A DNA stretch of 15,711 nucleotides from contig DATBHO010000015.1 of assembly GCA_036557405.1 (NCBI GenBank), positions 1 through 15,711 on the forward strand, written 5' to 3'. The notes under the pieces were generated by a model. It did no database searches and had not been told where the DNA came from. It saw only the letters and a list, made by a program, of their open reading frames with translations. Position 1 is the first letter of the stretch, and each line of letters begins with the position of its first letter. Position numbers and translations under genes: made by a program. This document shows, one piece after another, positions 14,340 to 15,711 of the stretch. The DNA comes from TA-21 sp036557405. Its GTDB lineage: Archaea; Thermoproteota; Nitrososphaeria; Nitrososphaerales; Nitrososphaeraceae.

Positions 14340-14799
14340 CAACTAAATATTGGTTATCTCTTATCCTAAAGCTTACAGGGACAAGTTCAAAAACTAGAAA
14401 TACTAGGAAGTTTGTCAAAACATGTATTGTTGATTTCAGTGGTAAAGGTAAATACAGCAATCCAGAATTTGTATGGGACAGGCCTGTAGTACCGACTGCC
14501 TTGGTATTTTTGAATTCTGATAAACTAGGACAACAATATAAAAATGATATGTTTGTGGGAACGGCAAAAAAAAGGAACGATTTTTTCACTTTGATCTCAC
14601 CTCCAAAAGAGAGTCATTAGATTTAACTGGTAATCTTGCCGATTTAGTAAACAGCAAGAAAGCTGATTCTGGCAAGATACATTTTGGCGAAAATTTTGGA
14701 GTCATTACAGATCTAAAAGTTGGCCCTGATGGCTATCTGTATGTGGTTTCAGGTTCTCCTGAAGGAGCTGTTTATAGAATAGTCCCTAACTCGAAATAG
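14340..14799 (+). pseudogene. C-terminal remnant of PQQ-dependent sugar dehydrogenase, two homopolymer frameshifts
   Basis: No start codon or N-terminal half remains. One frame gives IVDFSGKGKYSNPEFVW, then DRPVVPTALVFLNSDKLG and NDMFVGTAKK, ending where an A8 run (14566-14573; seven expected) and a T6 run (14581-14586; five expected) each add one base. After removing both, the text continues GTIFHFDLTSKRESLDLTGN, then LADLV, IHFGENFGVITDLKVGPDGY and LYVVSGSPEGAVYRIVPNSK to TAG 14797-14799. The 'GVITDLKVGPDGYLYVVS...GAVYRIVP' end is the usual C-terminus of the soluble glucose/sorbosone dehydrogenase (six-bladed propeller) family. Upstream of about 14420 the match fades; a possible 'LNIGY' near 14343 suggests it once extended left. 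Both indels are in homopolymers, so sequencing error is possible, but the missing N-terminal half shows the gene is dead. Confidence 0.8.
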
Positions 14800-14808
14800 G
14801 TTGCTGGC

Positions 14809-14838
14809 TTTTAGGTGGGTATTGAGTTTTTTAGGTGG
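14809..14838. repeat. Short direct repeat TTTTAGGTGG, 20 bp apart
   Basis: Identical 10-mers at 14809-14818 and 14829-14838 lie exactly between the ends of the broken sugar-dehydrogenase and the truncated NHL protein. They could mark a local duplication at a deletion junction; chance is possible. Confidence 0.5.
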
Positions 14839-14861
14839 CATGATAACTAGAGTAACTTCAT

Positions 14862-15711
14862 TCAAGCAACACTAATGGTCGAAGCCTCTGGCCTTAAAAC
14901 TTGCATACAATAGTTACATGTATCAGCAACATATACATGACCATTAAAAGCGTCAACGTCGTTCTGTCCGTCAAACCTTACATTTCCCTTACCAGATGAA
15001 CCCCAGGAATTAACAAATGTAAATCCTTTGTTTAGCGAAGTGGACACCTCTACAGATTTATCAAAGTCTTGTCGAGTGGCTATTGGTAAAGTGCTCTTGT
15101 TCTGCTTCTCGTCATTTGTACTCTCAAGTATATTTGGTCTATTTTGAGTATCATCTGTACCAACTAGTTTGGGTCCCTTATCTACAAAGATATCAATAGA
15201 GTCACTTGCTGAGTTGCCCTTATCATCTTTGGCGATAATTTCAAACGTTAGTTTGTTATTGTTTGTAGTTAAGTGTGGAACTGTGACTTCAAAACTTAAA
15301 TTCGTAGTATTTCCACCTATTTGTGGTGCTATAGCTGATGGAATTGTCTGCGAAGATATACGTGCGTCTTCTGGATTTATACGTTTGCCTCCTGTTTGCT
15401 TCCAAGTAAATGATAATTTCTCGTTACCAGAAGCATGAGTCGAAATACCATCGATCTTTACCAATGATCCTTCTGTTGCTCTTTGATTCTCTCCTGCACC
15501 GAGTGTTACCTTAATCAATCCATTATTATCATTTGGACTGTTCTCTATTTGCTTTACCTTAGATGCCTCAGTATCATTTACGACTATGTTATCCATAGAT
15601 GATTCTGCTGTTGCATTATCGGATACTGATAATGCAGGTGATTGGGATTTTGCTGTTGCATTATCGGATACTGATAATGCAGGTGATTGGGATTTTGCTG
15701 TTGCATTATCG
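14862..15711 (-). CDS. Secreted/surface repeat protein, 5'-partial: 15-residue repeats, Ig/PKD-like domain, truncated NHL repeat
   Basis: The frame is open to the right edge, so the N-terminus lies outside; the internal ATG at 15596 is not the start. Upstream of it are at least two perfect copies of a 15-residue repeat (KSQSPALSVSDNATA) and part of a third. Counting from the internal Met, residues 26-140 resemble an Ig/PKD/REJ-like module: VTLGAGENQRATEGSLVKI, LSFTWKQTGG, then LTFEIIAKDDKGNSASDSID. A polar linker follows, then one NHL repeat (FTFVNSWGSSGKGN, then NGHVYVADTCNYCMQVL), after which the sequence leaves the family pattern (RPEASTISVA) and stops. Complete NHL propellers need several repeats, so the C-terminus is probably truncated by deletion. 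The protein is likely exported. Ser/Asp/Ala repeats of this kind are common in surface proteins of ammonia-oxidising archaea. Confidence 0.75.
   Translation of the reverse strand, partial: DNATAKSQSPALSVSDNATAKSQSPALSVSDNATAESSMDNIVVNDTEASKVKQIENSPNDNNGLIKVTLGAGENQRATEGSLVKIDGISTHASGNEKLSFTWKQTGGKRINPEDARISSQTIPSAIAPQIGGNTTNLSFEVTVPHLTTNNNKLTFEIIAKDDKGNSASDSIDIFVDKGPKLVGTDDTQNRPNILESTNDEKQNKSTLPIATRQDFDKSVEVSTSLNKGFTFVNSWGSSGKGNVRFDGQNDVDAFNGHVYVADTCNYCMQVLRPEASTISVA
15606..15711. repeat. Perfect 45-bp tandem repeat, at least 2.3 copies, running off the window
   Basis: Units 15606-15650, 15651-15695 and 15696-15711 (cut by the edge) are identical base for base. Each unit holds a 9-base inverted repeat, TGCATTATC...GATAATGCA around GGATACT: arms 15612-15620 and 15628-15636, repeated 45 bases later. 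Period 45 keeps the reading frame, so copy-number change alters the protein by 15-residue steps. Confidence 0.95.

Noticed and set aside
14266..14589. Minus-strand open frame of 107 codons
   Set aside because: It is antisense to the sugar-dehydrogenase remnant, whose plus-strand family motifs are clear.
15169..15438. Plus-strand open frame of 89 codons
   Set aside because: Antisense shadow of the Ig/PKD-like domain encoded on the minus strand.
15606..15711. CRISPR array
   Set aside because: The repeats are contiguous with no unique spacers and lie in an open reading frame.
1..15711. Mobile element, tRNA or rRNA genes that would explain the decayed genes
   Set aside because: I saw no transposase, integrase, terminal inverted repeats, tRNA-like cloverleaf or rRNA sequence.

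Overview
The window looks like a chromosome segment of a low-GC ammonia-oxidising archaeon (class Nitrososphaeria / Thaumarchaeota, something like Nitrososphaera or Nitrosocosmicus). The reasons are archaeal TATA-like boxes about 24-31 bases upstream of most start codons with few Shine-Dalgarno sequences, a one-domain Lrp regulator fused to a TRASH metal domain, an F420-dependent NADP reductase-like protein, and secreted NHL-repeat and serine/aspartate/alanine-rich repeat proteins. The lineage is inferred from gene content; no rRNA or tRNA gene is present to confirm it.

Layout. 1-313: end of a conserved-looking hypothetical protein, open at the left edge. 467-922: Lrp-HTH/TRASH metal-sensing regulator with a dyad upstream. 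1110-2330 and 2369-3637 (convergent, 38 bases apart): a class III PLP aminotransferase with lysine-6-aminotransferase-like features and an acyl-CoA dehydrogenase carrying the Arg typical of dicarboxyl-substrate members. Together they could belong to an amino-acid (possibly lysine) degradation route ending at crotonyl-CoA; this is inference. 3638-5051: gene-poor, with a 61-residue small gene behind a good promoter, a frameshifted and truncated secreted NHL-repeat gene, and a 25-codon signal-peptide stub.

5052-6401: orphan extracellular solute-binding protein. 6435-10714: signalling cluster, all on the minus strand: a membrane histidine kinase with a large extracytoplasmic Cache-like sensor, a class III nucleotide cyclase with a C-terminal receiver, and a winged-helix protein with a closely related C-terminal receiver. 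The simplest model is one sensor kinase feeding two related receivers, one with a cyclic-nucleotide output and one with a DNA-binding output. The binding protein converges on the kinase with 33 bases between them. 10974-11075 is a promoter-bearing stub that resembles the first 30 residues of a glycosyltransferase, followed by an intact GT-B glycosyltransferase (11143-12156).

12262-12399: small MYND/HIT-like zinc-finger protein. 12657-13295: F420-dependent NADP reductase-like protein. 13408-14271: secreted dienelactone hydrolase family protein. 14340-14799: C-terminal remnant of a PQQ-dependent sugar dehydrogenase broken by two homopolymer indels. 14862-15711: minus-strand secreted/surface protein, open at the right edge, with perfect 45-bp (15-residue) tandem repeats, an Ig/PKD-like domain and a single truncated NHL repeat.

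The most unusual items are the cyclase-receiver and HTH-receiver pair (receivers at the wrong end, and an Arg-to-Lys change at a cyclase catalytic position), the hairpin-containing coding minisatellite at the right edge, the eukaryote-like zinc-finger microprotein, and the two broken secreted beta-propeller genes with single-base indels.
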